64,000 nt of DNA from contig CAWEBF010000035.1 in the NCBI GenBank assembly GCA_963807235.1, positions 62,001-126,000 of the forward strand, in the 5' to 3' direction. A model generated the notes under the pieces. It did not search any database. It saw only the letters and a program-made list of their open reading frames with translations, and was not told the origin of the DNA. The stretch is from CAWEBF01 sp963807235 (GTDB lineage Bacteria; Acidobacteriota; Vicinamibacteria; Vicinamibacterales; UBA2999). Positions 48,322-60,798 of the stretch are shown here, piece after piece; position 1 is the stretch's first letter, and each line of letters starts with the position of its first letter. The position numbers and the translations under genes were made by a program.

Positions 48322-48774
48322 GATGCGGACGCCGATGGCGCCGATCTTCTCGGCCCCGATCCACGCGCCGGTGAGCCCCTTGATGCGGCCCGCCGTGAGT
48401 CCGTAGTCGGCGCACGTCCGGATCATCACTTCCTCGACGTCGCGCACGTAACGGTGCACGTCGCAGCGATCGGGCTTCAGGTCGAGGATCGGGTAGCCGA
48501 CCACCTGGCCGGGACCGTGATAGGTGACGTCGCCGCCCCGGCCGGATTCGTGCACGGTGATCCCCAGCTCGGCAAGCCGCGACCCGGTCGCGAGGATGTT
48601 CGCGCGCCCGCCGTCGCCCTTGACGCCGAGCGTGATGACCGGGGGGTGCTGCAGCAGCACCAGCAGGTCGTGGACCGTCCCCGCGCGGCGCTCCTCGACG
48701 AGCGCGCGCTGCAGCGCCAGGCCGTCCTCGTAAGGAACGACGCCGAGCCGCCGGACTTCTAACGGTTTCGCCAT
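48099..48774 (-). CDS. lipB: Octanoyltransferase LipB (frameshift near 48285)
   Basis: The roughly 225-residue protein has the signature RGGDVTYHGPGQVVGYP, the catalytic Lys block EKIGAIGVRISRWITSHG and the catalytic Cys in LIVPCGISDRGVTSLE. LipB moves octanoyl from acyl carrier protein to lipoyl domains, such as those of the E2 proteins here. The shift near 48285 falls between FAFNV and the Cys block. It lies downstream of the E2 gene, separated by the palindromic repeat, and provides the cofactor for that gene's lipoyl domain. Confidence 0.9.
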
Positions 48775-48776
48775 GC

Positions 48777-48877
48777 GGTCGGGCGTCCTATTTCGTGGAA
48801 TCGGGGTCGGGCCTAATTGGGCACCAGGAACCAACAATTAGGCCCGACCCCAATTCCACGAAATAGGACGCCCGACC
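48777..48877. repeat. Long palindromic repeat (REP-like), copy 2
   Basis: Arms 48777-48819 and 48835-48877 are complementary except for one base, with a 15-base loop. The sequence matches copy 1 at 21011-21117 nearly base for base, except for TTTCGTGG in place of TTTTGTGG and the loop. It lies between the E2 stop and the lipB start on the same strand. Confidence 0.9.
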
Positions 48878-48880
48878 CCA

Positions 48881-50156
48881 TCACGAAACTGTCTCGATGT
48901 GGCGCTTGATCTCGGCCATGAAGGCGTCGGCCACGAAGCCGTCCACCAGCCGGTGGTCGAAGCCCAGCGTCAGGTACGCCATGGTCCGCGCCGCCAGGGC
49001 GTCGTCCACCACCACCGCGCGCTTTTCGATCGTGCCGACGCCGAGGATCGCCACCTGCGGCTGGTTGATGATCGGCATGCCGAACTGCGCGCCCAGCTGG
49101 CCGGGGTTCGTGATGGTGAACGTGCCGCCGTGCACCTCGTCGGGCTTCAGCTGCTTCAGCCGCGCCCGACCCGCCACGTCGACGATGGCCGTCGTCAGCT
49201 CCAGCAGGTTCATCTTGTCCGCGTGCCTGACGACCGGCACGATCAGCCCTCCCTCGATCGCCACGGCGATGCCAAGGTTGATGTCCTGTTTGTAGACGAT
49301 GGTGTCGCCGTCGAGCGCCGCGTTGAGAATCGGGTGGCGCGCCAGCGCCACGGCGCAGGCCTGCGCGATGAACGCCATCGGCGTCAGCTTCACCCCGGCG
49401 CGCTCGAACTCGGTCCGGCGGGCGGCACGTGCGGCTTCGACGGCCGTGAAGTCCACGTGGAACACGGTGTGCACGTGCGCCGACGTGCGGCGGCTGAGCA
49501 CCATGTGCTCCGCGATCTTCCGGCGCACGATCGACAGCGGCTTGATGTCCACGGGCTCGCCCGGCTGGTACGGCGGCACGCGAGAGGCGGCCACGGGGAA
49601 CGCGCTGCTTCGGCTCGGCGGCGGCCAGCCGCTTGTCGAGGAACTTGAGGATGTCGCGCTTGGTTACGCGGCCGCCCGTACCGGTACCCGAGACGGCGCT
49701 CACGTCCACGCCCTGGTCGCGCGCGATTCGCCGAACCAGCGGAGACGACTTGCGGCGCCGGCCCGAGTAGATCTCCTCGTCCGTGATTAGGCCCGGCCCC
49801 GATTCCACTTTTTCGGACATCCGGTCAGGCGACAGCTCGGCCTCTCCAGCTGGCTGCGACGACGGCGGCGCGGCGGACCCGGCTGCGGGGCTTCCCGTCG
49901 CGTCGGCCAGCTGCTCCCCCTCCGCGCCGATCACGCCCACCACGCTCTCGACCGGAACGGTCTCGCCTTCGCGAACGAGGATCGCCAGCAGCACGCCGGC
50001 GGCCGGCGCGGGAATCTCCGCGTCCACCTTGTCGGTCGAGATCTCGAAGAGCGGCTCGTCGCGATCCACCGTGTCGCCGACGCGCTTCATCCAGCGCACG
50101 ATCGTGCCTTCGGTGATCGACTCCCCCATCTGGGGCATCACGACGGAAGTCGGCAT
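48881..50156 (-). CDS. Dihydrolipoamide acyltransferase (E2) with an REP-derived linker (frameshift near 49600)
   Basis: Lipoyl domain at 1-80 (FEISTDKVDAEIPAPAAGVL, lipoyl-Lys in DKVDA). The linker runs over about 85-135, the peripheral subunit-binding domain over 136-176 (SSPLVRRIARDQGVDVSAVS, GGRVTKRDILKFL), and the catalytic domain begins near VDIKPLSIVRRKIAEHM and ends with FDHRLVDG. It is the acyl-transferring core of a 2-oxoacid dehydrogenase complex; the order E3, E2, lipB downstream suggests a pyruvate or branched-chain type, but no E1 is adjacent. Residues 110-125 (DRMSEKVESGPGLIT) are encoded by a decayed palindromic repeat. Confidence 0.88.
49784..49826 (-). repeat. Decayed single arm of the palindromic repeat inside the E2 gene
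   Basis: Aligned to the right arm of copy 2, about 30 of 43 bases match, with a core ATTAGGCCCGRCCCCRATTC shared. On the coding strand it reads in frame and encodes part of the flexible linker between lipoyl and subunit-binding domains. Confidence 0.75.
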
Positions 50157-50181
50157 GGGCTCGTGGACTCCGCCTCGAACT

Positions 50182-51602
50182 CTACAGGTGAATCGCCGCG
50201 CCGTGCGCGGCGTGCGCCGCCTCGCCCACGGCCTCGGAGAACGTGGGGTGCGCGTGGATCGTCCTGACCAGCTCCTCGACCGTGCACTCGAGGCGGAGGG
50301 CCAGCACGGCCTCGGCCACGAGCTCGGTCGATCGAGGCCCGATCATGTGCACACCCAGCACCTCGTCGTACTTGCTCTCGGCGACGATCTTGACGAAACC
50401 CTCGGACTCACCAGCCATCCTGGCGCGCCCCAGCACGCCGAAGGGGAACGTGCCGACCCGCACGTCGAACCCGCGGGCCCTGGCCTCGGCCTCGGTCAGG
50501 CCCACGCTGCCGATCTCGGGGTCGCAGTACGTGCAGGCCGGGACGTGATCGAAATTGATCGGCTTACGTCTTTCCCGGCCAGCCGCTCCGCCACCAGAAT
50601 CCCTTCGGCCGAGGACACGTGCGCCAGCTGGGGGTGCGCGCCCTTGCCGCCCACCGTGACCACGTCGCCAATCGCGGAGACGTGCGGCACCGACGTGCGG
50701 TACAGCTCGTCCACCTTGATGTAGCCGCGGTCCATGGTGAGGCCCACGTCCTCGGCGCCCAGTCCCTCGGTGACCGGGGCCCGCCCGGTGGCGACGAGCA
50801 GCAGGTCCGACGTGATCGCCTGCGTGCTCCCATCGGCCAGCTCGAGAGTGACGGTGACGTCCTTCTCACCGCGGCGGCGGCCGGTGACCTTCGCGCCGGT
50901 GTGCGCCGCGATGCCCTGCTTCTTGAACGACTTCTCCAGCTCGGCGGAGATGGCCTCGTCCTCGTTCGGCACCAGGCGCGGCAACAGCTCGACCAGGGTG
51001 ACCTGACTGCCGAAGCGCTGGTAGATCGACGCGAACTCGACGCCCACCGCACCGCTGCCCAGGATGACCAGCGATGCCGGCACGGCGCGCAGCGAAATGG
51101 CCTCGTCGCTCGTGATGATGCGGGTATGGTCGATGGTCACACCGGGGATGGTGCGCGGCGTCGAGCCCGTGGCAACGATGATCTCCCGTGCCTCGAGGTC
51201 CTCGGCGCCGCCCTCGCTCGTGACGGCCACGCGCCCCGCGCCGGCGAGCCGCGCGCTGCCCTTGATCCAGTCCACCTTGTTCTTCTTGAACAGGTACTCG
51301 ACGCCCTTGGCCAGGCCGCCCACGATCTTGTCCTTGCGGGTCTGGACCTGGCCCATGTCCATTGCCGGCGCGCCGAAGGGCAGCATCACGCCCCACTCGT
51401 TGGCGCCTTTGATCACCTTGAATGCGTGCGCGTGCTCGAGCAGCGCCTTGGTCGGAATGCAGCCCCAGAGCAGGCACGTGCCGCCCAGCGCCGGCTGACG
51501 CTCCACGACGGCCACGCGCTGACCGAGCTGCGCCGCCCTGATCGCGGCGACGTAGCCCCCGGTCCCGGCGCCGATGACCACGACGTCGTATGCCTTGGAC
51601 AA
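50182..51602 (-). CDS. lpdA: Dihydrolipoyl dehydrogenase (E3) (frameshift near 50560)
   Basis: This flavoprotein of about 472 residues has FAD motif VVVIGAGTGGYVAA, redox disulfide GGTCLLWGCIPTKALL (CxxxxC, with Leu-Trp between), NAD motif VILGSGAVGVEFA and the C-terminal catalytic pair HAHPTFSEA. It reoxidises dihydrolipoyl groups on E2. The last 125 residues are in another frame, shifted near 50560 at PINFDHVPACTYCDPEIGSV. It lies 25 bases upstream of the E2 gene on the same strand. Divergent from the NtrC-like regulator. Confidence 0.92.
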
Positions 51603-51637
51603 GAAGATTCTCCGGTGGCGAACGCTCCACGTTAACA

Positions 51638-51689
51638 GGAAGGAGGCCCGCTTTCAAAACGCGGAGCGTGCCAACAAAGGCCTCCTTCC
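51638..51689. repeat. Perfect 11-base inverted repeat in a divergent gap
   Basis: GGAAGGAGGCC at 51638-51648 is complementary to GGCCTCCTTCC at 51679-51689, with a 30-base spacer. It sits between lpdA and the NtrC-like gene and may be an operator or a leader hairpin for lpdA. Confidence 0.45.
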
Positions 51690-51769
51690 GCAGTGTTTGA
51701 TGGCCCGCCCACCACCACCCCAGCACGCTGGAAAACGCGTGCCGGGGACCCCGGGTCCGGCGGGCGGGC

Positions 51770-51775
51770 TATACT
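51770..51775 (+). promoter_or_regulatory. -10 box TATACT of the NtrC-like gene
   Basis: TATACT ends 12 bases before ATG 51788, implying a leader of about 5 bases. No clear -35 was found. Confidence 0.4.
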
Positions 51776-51787
51776 CGCGCACCCGAG

Positions 51788-53176
<1,389 letters not shown>

Positions 53177-53229
53177 ACTGCATAGAACCGAACCGAGGTC
53201 TGGTGCTTGTTGTGTATCGCATGACGATC

Positions 53230-53246
53230 CGCGCGCGAAGCGCGCG
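53230..53246 (+). terminator. GC hairpin downstream of the NtrC-like gene
   Basis: CGCGCGC, loop GAA, then GCGCGCG forms a 7-base-pair stem 54 bases after the stop. It is followed by an A-rich run and, after 17 bases, GTGTTTT. The T-run is displaced, so this is only a possible terminator. Confidence 0.3.
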
Positions 53247-53392
53247 AGAAAGAAATAGTGTTTTCAACCAAGCAAGCGTGCAGACTTTCGAGCTATGTGC
53301 TTGTTGACACGGCGCAGTCGATACGCGCCGGGCGGCTAGGGATTGCTCGAGGCCTCGAGGGGGACTTCGGGCGCCGACGCGGGCGCCTGGGC

Positions 53393-53692
53393 CTATTTCT
53401 TGGGAAGAACCGCGTCTTTCAGCTGCTTGGCGATGCGGGCCTTCACCACGGTCTTGGCCGGAATCTTGATGGCCTCACCCGTCGCGGGATTGCGGCCCAT
53501 CCGTGCCTTGCGCTTCTGAACGACCAGCTTGACCATGCCCGGCAGCACGAACTCGCCGGACCGCTTCAACTCCTTCTCCGACAGCGTCGTCAACTCATCA
53601 AAGAACTCACGTGCCTGCGTCCGCTTCACTTCGAAACGATCGGCAAAGTGCGAGAACAACTCCGACTTGCCCATGCGGCGGGCCTCTGCCAT
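53393..53692 (-). CDS. HU-family DNA-binding protein
   Basis: This 99-residue HU/IHF fold begins MAEARRMGKSELFSHFADRF, with FFDELTTLSEKELKRSGEFV and a DNA-binding arm GRNPATGEAIKIPAKTVV. The RNPATGE and PAKT motifs are diagnostic. The protein bends and compacts DNA as a dimer. It is preceded by one of the clearest sigma-70-like promoters in the window and a roughly 84-base leader containing a 9-base-pair stem, unlike the many leaderless-looking neighbours. A high-expression gene with its own leader is expected for HU. Confidence 0.95.
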   Translation of the reverse strand: MAEARRMGKSELFSHFADRFEVKRTQAREFFDELTTLSEKELKRSGEFVLPGMVKLVVQKRKARMGRNPATGEAIKIPAKTVVKARIAKQLKDAVLPKK

Positions 53693-53708
53693 TGTGTCCC
53701 CCGTTCCT

Positions 53709-53742
53709 GCGCGCCACCATCGACCGCGGTGCAGTGGCGCGC
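53709..53742 (-). promoter_or_regulatory. Stem-loop in the HU 5' leader
   Basis: GCGCGCCAC (53709-53717) pairs with GTGGCGCGC (53734-53742) around a 16-base loop, ending 17 bases before the HU ATG. It could modulate translation or mRNA stability. Confidence 0.35.
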
Positions 53743-53782
53743 GCCGGTCACTGCAGCGGAAAGTCTTGGAAAAAAGTGAGCA

Positions 53783-53811
53783 ATGCTATCGTGCGCGCAA
53801 CCGAGTGTCAA
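53783..53811 (-). promoter_or_regulatory. Sigma-70-like promoter of the HU gene
   Basis: On the minus strand a consensus -35 TTGACA (53811-53806) and -10 TAGCAT (53788-53783) are separated by exactly 17 bases. Confidence 0.65.
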
Positions 53812-53852
53812 CGAAACGCCCCGCGCGATCGAGGAATTTCGGCCTAAAGTGA

Positions 53853-53858
53853 TAAAAT
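53853..53858 (+). promoter_or_regulatory. -10 box TAAAAT of queF
   Basis: TAAAAT in a locally AT-rich stretch ends 9 bases before ATG 53868, giving a near-leaderless message. Confidence 0.4.
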
Positions 53859-53867
53859 TTTCGCCGG

Positions 53868-54221
53868 ATGTCAAGCGAGCCGGCGCTCGAGACCTTCCCC
53901 AGCCCGCGCCCGGACCGGGAGTTCGAGATCGCGATCAGCTGCCCCGAGTTCACGTCGGTGTGCCCCATCACCGGCCACCCGGACTTCGGAGAAATCCGCA
54001 TCACCTACGTGCCGGCGGATCGCTGCATCGAGCTGAAGGCATTGAAGTACTACATGTTCAGCTTCCGCAATCGCGGCATCTTCTACGAGGCCGTGACCAA
54101 CCAGATCCTGGATGACCTGGTGGCCGCGTGCCAGCCGAGAAGAATGACCGTCGTGGGCGACTTCACCGTCCGCGGAGGGATTAAGACGGTGGTAACCGCC
54201 CGATACCCTGCTGGTTCGTAG
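53868..54221 (+). CDS. queF: NADPH-dependent 7-cyano-7-deazaguanine reductase QueF
   Basis: This 117-residue short-form (YkvM-type) QueF has the catalytic Cys in FTSVCPITGHPDFG (C32), the substrate-recognition block CIELKALKYYMFSFRNRG and VVGDFTVRGGIKTVV at the end. It reduces preQ0 to preQ1 in queuosine biosynthesis. The final residues AGS and the TAG stop are read from the first unit of a heptamer array, so the C-terminal few residues are repeat-derived. It converges with the HAD gene. Other queuosine genes are not in the window. Confidence 0.95.
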   Translation: MSSEPALETFPSPRPDREFEIAISCPEFTSVCPITGHPDFGEIRITYVPADRCIELKALKYYMFSFRNRGIFYEAVTNQILDDLVAACQPRRMTVVGDFTVRGGIKTVVTARYPAGS

Positions 54222-54307
54222 TTCGTGGTTCGTGGTTCGTGGTTGCCCCCAAGGACCGCGACTGCAGTTCCTCTAACTACGAACAACGAACTACGAACTA
54301 CGAACTA
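54213..54307. repeat. Inverted pair of heptanucleotide arrays between queF and the HAD gene
   Basis: 54213-54245 carries TTCGTAG then three TTCGTGG units on plus. 54273-54307 carries TTCGTAG-type units on minus. The arrays face each other across 27 bases and are largely complementary, so either transcript could fold into a long stem. Each supplies the stop codon of its adjoining gene. Confidence 0.7.
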
Positions 54308-55124
54308 GTGCATAGCGCCGGATTGCCGCCGCGACTCCGCACTCATCTTGAGTCGCGGTCCGGGGCCAATCGCGCTCCAGCAGGCCCGGAACCGCGTTAC
54401 CCATGATCACCGGCAATCCGGCGTACTCGAGCATATCGAGATCGTTGAAGTTGTCGCCGATGGCCATCACCTGATCGGGGACAAGGCCGAGCTGCGAGGC
54501 GCGCCAGGCCAGCGCGTGGCCCTTGGTGGCGTCCCGATCGGTGACGTCGATCAACGAGAAGTTCCGGTGTTCGTACTCGGTGAGCGACACGGAGACGGCG
54601 GGGTCCACTTCTCGCATCGACTCGAACAGCCGGCGCATCGGCTTGGCCGCTCCGCTGAAGAGCACCTGCACGGGGTCTTCGACGAGCGCCTTCTCGAGCG
54701 GCACCGACTGGGAGATCAGCGCCCGGTTGCGATCGAAGTACCCCTTGCGGCCCGGCTGACTCCAGTCCATCGACTCGAACACGATCTGATCGGCGTGGTC
54801 GCGGTCGAAGACCAGCGCGGCGTAGGCGCGATGGGCGGCGGTCCGGTCGAGCACGGTCCGCGCGGCGTCCCGGCTCAGCAACCGCCGCACAATCGTCGCG
54901 CCGCTCATCGAGCGTTCCACGGCCCCGCTGCTGACGATGAGGGACACGCTGGCGGGCAATCCCTCCACCACCGGGCGGGCGAATGGGTAGCTGCGCCCCG
55001 TCACGATCGCCACGTGGACGCCCGCGTCCACGGCGGCCTGCACGGCCGCCTTGTTGGCCGCCGGCAGTTTGCCGCTGCTATCGAGCAGAGTCCCGTCGAG
55101 GTCGATGCCGATAAGTTGGATCAT
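54291..55124 (-). CDS. HAD-superfamily (Cof-type) phosphatase
   Basis: The 277-residue protein has motif I LIGIDLDGTLLDSSG (residues 4-18), motif II VAIVTGRSY, a C2B cap and motifs III-IV with ATKGHALAW and MAIGDNFNDLDMLEYAG. Cof-type enzymes dephosphorylate small phosphosugars or cofactors such as FMN; the substrate is unknown. The C-terminal VRSS and the stop come from the heptamer array. ATG 55124 is 51 bases from the divergent sucA start. The TATGCT near 55155 may be its -10. Confidence 0.9.
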   Translation of the reverse strand: MIQLIGIDLDGTLLDSSGKLPAANKAAVQAAVDAGVHVAIVTGRSYPFARPVVEGLPASVSLIVSSGAVERSMSGATIVRRLLSRDAARTVLDRTAAHRAYAALVFDRDHADQIVFESMDWSQPGRKGYFDRNRALISQSVPLEKALVEDPVQVLFSGAAKPMRRLFESMREVDPAVSVSLTEYEHRNFSLIDVTDRDATKGHALAWRASQLGLVPDQVMAIGDNFNDLDMLEYAGLPVIMGNAVPGLLERDWPRTATQDECGVAAAIRRYALVRSS

Positions 55125-55175
55125 CAGGGTTCGCCGGCCTGGGAGTGGCGACGCAGTAGCATAGATCCAGCGCGT

Positions 55176-57987
<2,812 letters not shown>

Positions 57988-57994
57988 CTCCACC

Positions 57995-59145
57995 ATGCCC
58001 AACATCGTCGTACCCACGCTTGGGGAATCCGTCGTCGAAGCGCGTGTCTCGCGCTGGCTGAAGCAGGTAGGGGACCGCGTGAACGTGGGCGACGCCCTCG
58101 TCTCGCTGGAAACCGAGAAGGTGGACGTCGAGGTCAGCGCCGACGTGAGCGGCGTGCTGACCTCCATCTCGCGGCGCGAGGGGGAGGACGTCCAGATCGG
58201 CGAAGTGCTCGGCGTGCTGGACGACGCGCCGTCAGCGCAGGCGGCCGAGCCCGCGGCCGCGCCGACAAAGGCCGAGGCGCCGGCACCTGCGCCTGCGCCG
58301 GCCGCGACTCCTGCGCCCGAGCCAGCACCTGCAACACCGGCCGCGCCCGCGCCCGCCCCGCCAAAGCAGGCGCCACCCCGGCCGCATCCGCACCCGGTGC
58401 CCCGGCAGCGCCAGCTGCCGCGGCCGCGCGGCGGCCCGAGGATCCCCGGGGCGAGAAGCGCGTCCGCATGACGAAGCGCCGCGCCACGATCGCCAGGCGC
58501 CTCGTGGAGGCGCAGCAAACGGCGGCGATGTTGACCACCTTCAACGAGGTGGACATGTCGGCGGTGATGGCGATCCGGGAACGGCACAAGGAGACGTTCA
58601 AGGCACAGCACGGCGTGGGGCTCGGCATCGCGTCGTTCTTCGTGCAGGCCTCGACGGCTGCTCTGCGCGCGTTTCCCCAGCTCAATGCCGAGATCCAGGG
58701 CGACGAGATCGTCTACAAGCCGTTCTACGACATCGGCATCGCCGTGGGGGCCGAGGGTGGACTGGTGGTGCCGGTTCTGCGCAATGCCAACACTCTGGCG
58801 TTTCCGGCCATCGAGCTGGGCATCCGGGATTTCGCCAAACGGGCTCAGGACGGGACGCTGACCCTCGAGGACCTGGCGGGCGGCACGTTCACCATCACCA
58901 ACGGTGGCGTGTTCGGGTCGCTGCTGAGCACCCCCATCCTGAACCCGCCCCAGGTGGGTATCCTGGGGCTCCACAAGATCCAGGACCGGCCGGTGGCCGT
59001 CCAAGGACAGGTGGTCGTGCGTCCAATGATGTACATCGCCTTGTCCTATGATCACCGTATCGTGGACGGCCGGGAGGCGGTGCAGTTCCTGGTGAAGATC
59101 AAGGAGCTCGTCGAGGACCCCGGCCAACTGCTCCTGGAGAATTAG
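57995..59145 (+). CDS. sucB: Dihydrolipoamide succinyltransferase SucB, apparently without subunit-binding domain (frameshift near 58375)
   Basis: Lipoyl domain at 1-78 (VSLETEKVDVEVSADVSGVL, lipoyl-Lys in EKVDV). A roughly 80-residue Ala/Pro linker then runs directly into the catalytic domain (KRRATIARRLVEAQQTAAML), with active-site SYDHRIVDG near the end. The expected peripheral subunit-binding domain between linker and core is not found in any frame. The shift near 58375 lies within the Ala/Pro run. It transfers succinyl to CoA in the TCA cycle. About 383 residues, shorter than the 405 of E. coli SucB. Confidence 0.93.
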
Positions 59146-59940
59146 GTGACGAAATTCGTTTTCGGCGTGACGATGCTGGTCTGGGCGCACACAACGTTTG
59201 CCCAGGCGCCCCAGGTTCCGGCGGATCTGACCGAACCGCCGGCCAATGCGACGAAGAGCGCCACGGGCCTCATCTCCCGCGTCCTCCAGCCCGGAAAGAG
59301 CGCCGAGAAGCCGTCGGCCAGCGACATCGTGACCGTGCACTACAGCGGCTGGGCCAGCGACGGGCGCATGTTCGACAGCTCGGTGGCCCGGGGCAACCCC
59401 TCCATGTTTCCCGTGAACCGGGTGATGACCGGGTGGCGCGAATGCCTGCAGCTGATGGCTGTCGGCGAGCACCGGCGCTGCTGGGTCCCACAGGACCTGG
59501 CCTACAAGGGCCAGGCCGGGCGCCCGACGGGGACCGTCGTATTCGATATCGAACTGCTGGACACGCGGCAGTCGCCGACGATCCCGCCTCCGGATGTCGC
59601 GGAGCCGCCCAAGGATGCCGGCCGGAGCGGCAGCGGGCTGGCCTTCAAGGTGCTGCGTCAGGGCACGGGGGTGCGCAACCCGGACGGGCTGCGGCGCGTG
59701 ACCGTGCACTACACGGGCTGGACGACCGACGGCAAGATGTTCGACAGCTCAGTCGTCCGGGGCACACCCGCCACGCTCAGCCTCGACGACGTCATTCGCG
59801 GATGGAAAGAAGGCGTGGAGATGATGGTCGAGGGCGAGCGCAGGCGCTTCTGGATCCCTCAGGACCTGGCGTACAAGGGCGAGTCAGGATCGCCCAAAGG
59901 AATGCTGGTGTTCGATATCGATTTGATACGGATTGAGTAG
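59146..59940 (+). CDS. Secreted peptidyl-prolyl isomerase with two FKBP domains
   Basis: The 264-residue protein starts at GTG 59146, the base after the sucB stop. A signal peptide (FVFGVTMLVWAHTTFAQA) is followed by two FKBP domains, about 35-145 and 160-264. Each has the VTVHYSGW/TGW strand, MFDSSV loop, GW helix start and a final FDIEL or FDIDL strand. The second domain lacks the Cys found in the first (HRRCWVPQDLAYKG versus RRRFWIPQDLAYKG). It probably folds envelope proteins. The link to sucB is positional. Confidence 0.92.
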   Translation: MTKFVFGVTMLVWAHTTFAQAPQVPADLTEPPANATKSATGLISRVLQPGKSAEKPSASDIVTVHYSGWASDGRMFDSSVARGNPSMFPVNRVMTGWRECLQLMAVGEHRRCWVPQDLAYKGQAGRPTGTVVFDIELLDTRQSPTIPPPDVAEPPKDAGRSGSGLAFKVLRQGTGVRNPDGLRRVTVHYTGWTTDGKMFDSSVVRGTPATLSLDDVIRGWKEGVEMMVEGERRRFWIPQDLAYKGESGSPKGMLVFDIDLIRIE

Positions 59941-59961
59941 GGCTCCGGGCTCCAGGCCGGG

Positions 59962-60798
59962 TTATCGCCCGAGGGACACACCTTCCCTCAAGATCTTCGC
60001 GAGGCGCTCCATTTCCACATTGTTCTCGGCGCACACGTATTCCTGCAGGCGCGTTCCTTCCCGCAACATCAACTTGGTCTTGATCGTCCACGGCTCGGTC
60101 AACACGTTCGGGTCTTCCATGGTCACGACGTAGTCGATCTGATCCTTGTCGATGCGGGTGTAGCGTTCCGTCACGCGCAACGCGTCGGTATGATGCGTGC
60201 CCGTTCCGGTGAGCCAGCCCTTGTCGTTGAAGCCGGTCACGTCCACGACCAGCGTGTCGCCTTCCCACCGCCCGACGGAGTCGCCCATGTAAGTGGGGAC
60301 GATGTCAGCCGGGTGTTCCGCGTTCAACGGAATCACGCGGAACACGCTCATGTACTCGTGAAGAATCACGATCTGTGTTGGCGTCTGCACGATCTGGATC
60401 GGAAACAGACCCACGAGTGAGATCCGCGGGACGCCGAGCGGCAGGCAGAGTCCCGCCGGATCGTCGATGCCCCGCTTGTTGAACGATTCGACCACGCGCG
60501 CGGCCGCCTCCGGCGTATATGGAGCGGGATCGGTGATGACTTGTTGTGAGGCGGGATTTGCCGGTGCCGACGGATCGAGTCCGGTGCCGCCCACGCCGAG
60601 CCCGGAGTTGGCTTCCTCCCATGTTCCCTTCCTGCCGTTCCCGCCTTGCCAGACACCCGTGAGGTCTGGCTTCCCGTCGGCAGTACGCGGGACGCCGTTT
60701 GCGGTTGTGGATGTTGCCGCCTCGTTCGTGGTCTGCGGAGATCCGCACGCAGCGCACGCGAACGTCGCAACGATCGCCGATGCGAACAGCCGTCTCAT
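59962..60798 (-). CDS. Hypothetical lipoprotein
   Basis: The 278-residue protein has a lipobox-like signal (VATFACAACGS, Cys near residue 18), a low-complexity Thr-rich spacer (NEAATSTTANG) and then conserved family blocks RTADGKPDLTGVW, GLCLPLGVPRISLVG, IVILHEYMSVFRVIPL and DSVGRWEGDTLVVDVTGFND. The family is widespread in Acidobacteriota, commonly beside DUF6152 proteins as here, and has no assigned function. Its ATG overlaps the DUF6152 stop as ATGA, so the pair is co-translated. Convergent with the FKBP gene. Confidence 0.8.
   Translation of the reverse strand: MRRLFASAIVATFACAACGSPQTTNEAATSTTANGVPRTADGKPDLTGVWQGGNGRKGTWEEANSGLGVGGTGLDPSAPANPASQQVITDPAPYTPEAAARVVESFNKRGIDDPAGLCLPLGVPRISLVGLFPIQIVQTPTQIVILHEYMSVFRVIPLNAEHPADIVPTYMGDSVGRWEGDTLVVDVTGFNDKGWLTGTGTHHTDALRVTERYTRIDKDQIDYVVTMEDPNVLTEPWTIKTKLMLREGTRLQEYVCAENNVEMERLAKILREGVSLGR

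Noticed and set aside
53346..53359. 14-base perfect palindrome CTCGAGGCCTCGAG downstream of HU
   Set aside because: Short and GC-rich, without a T-run or second copy; not enough to call a terminator or operator.
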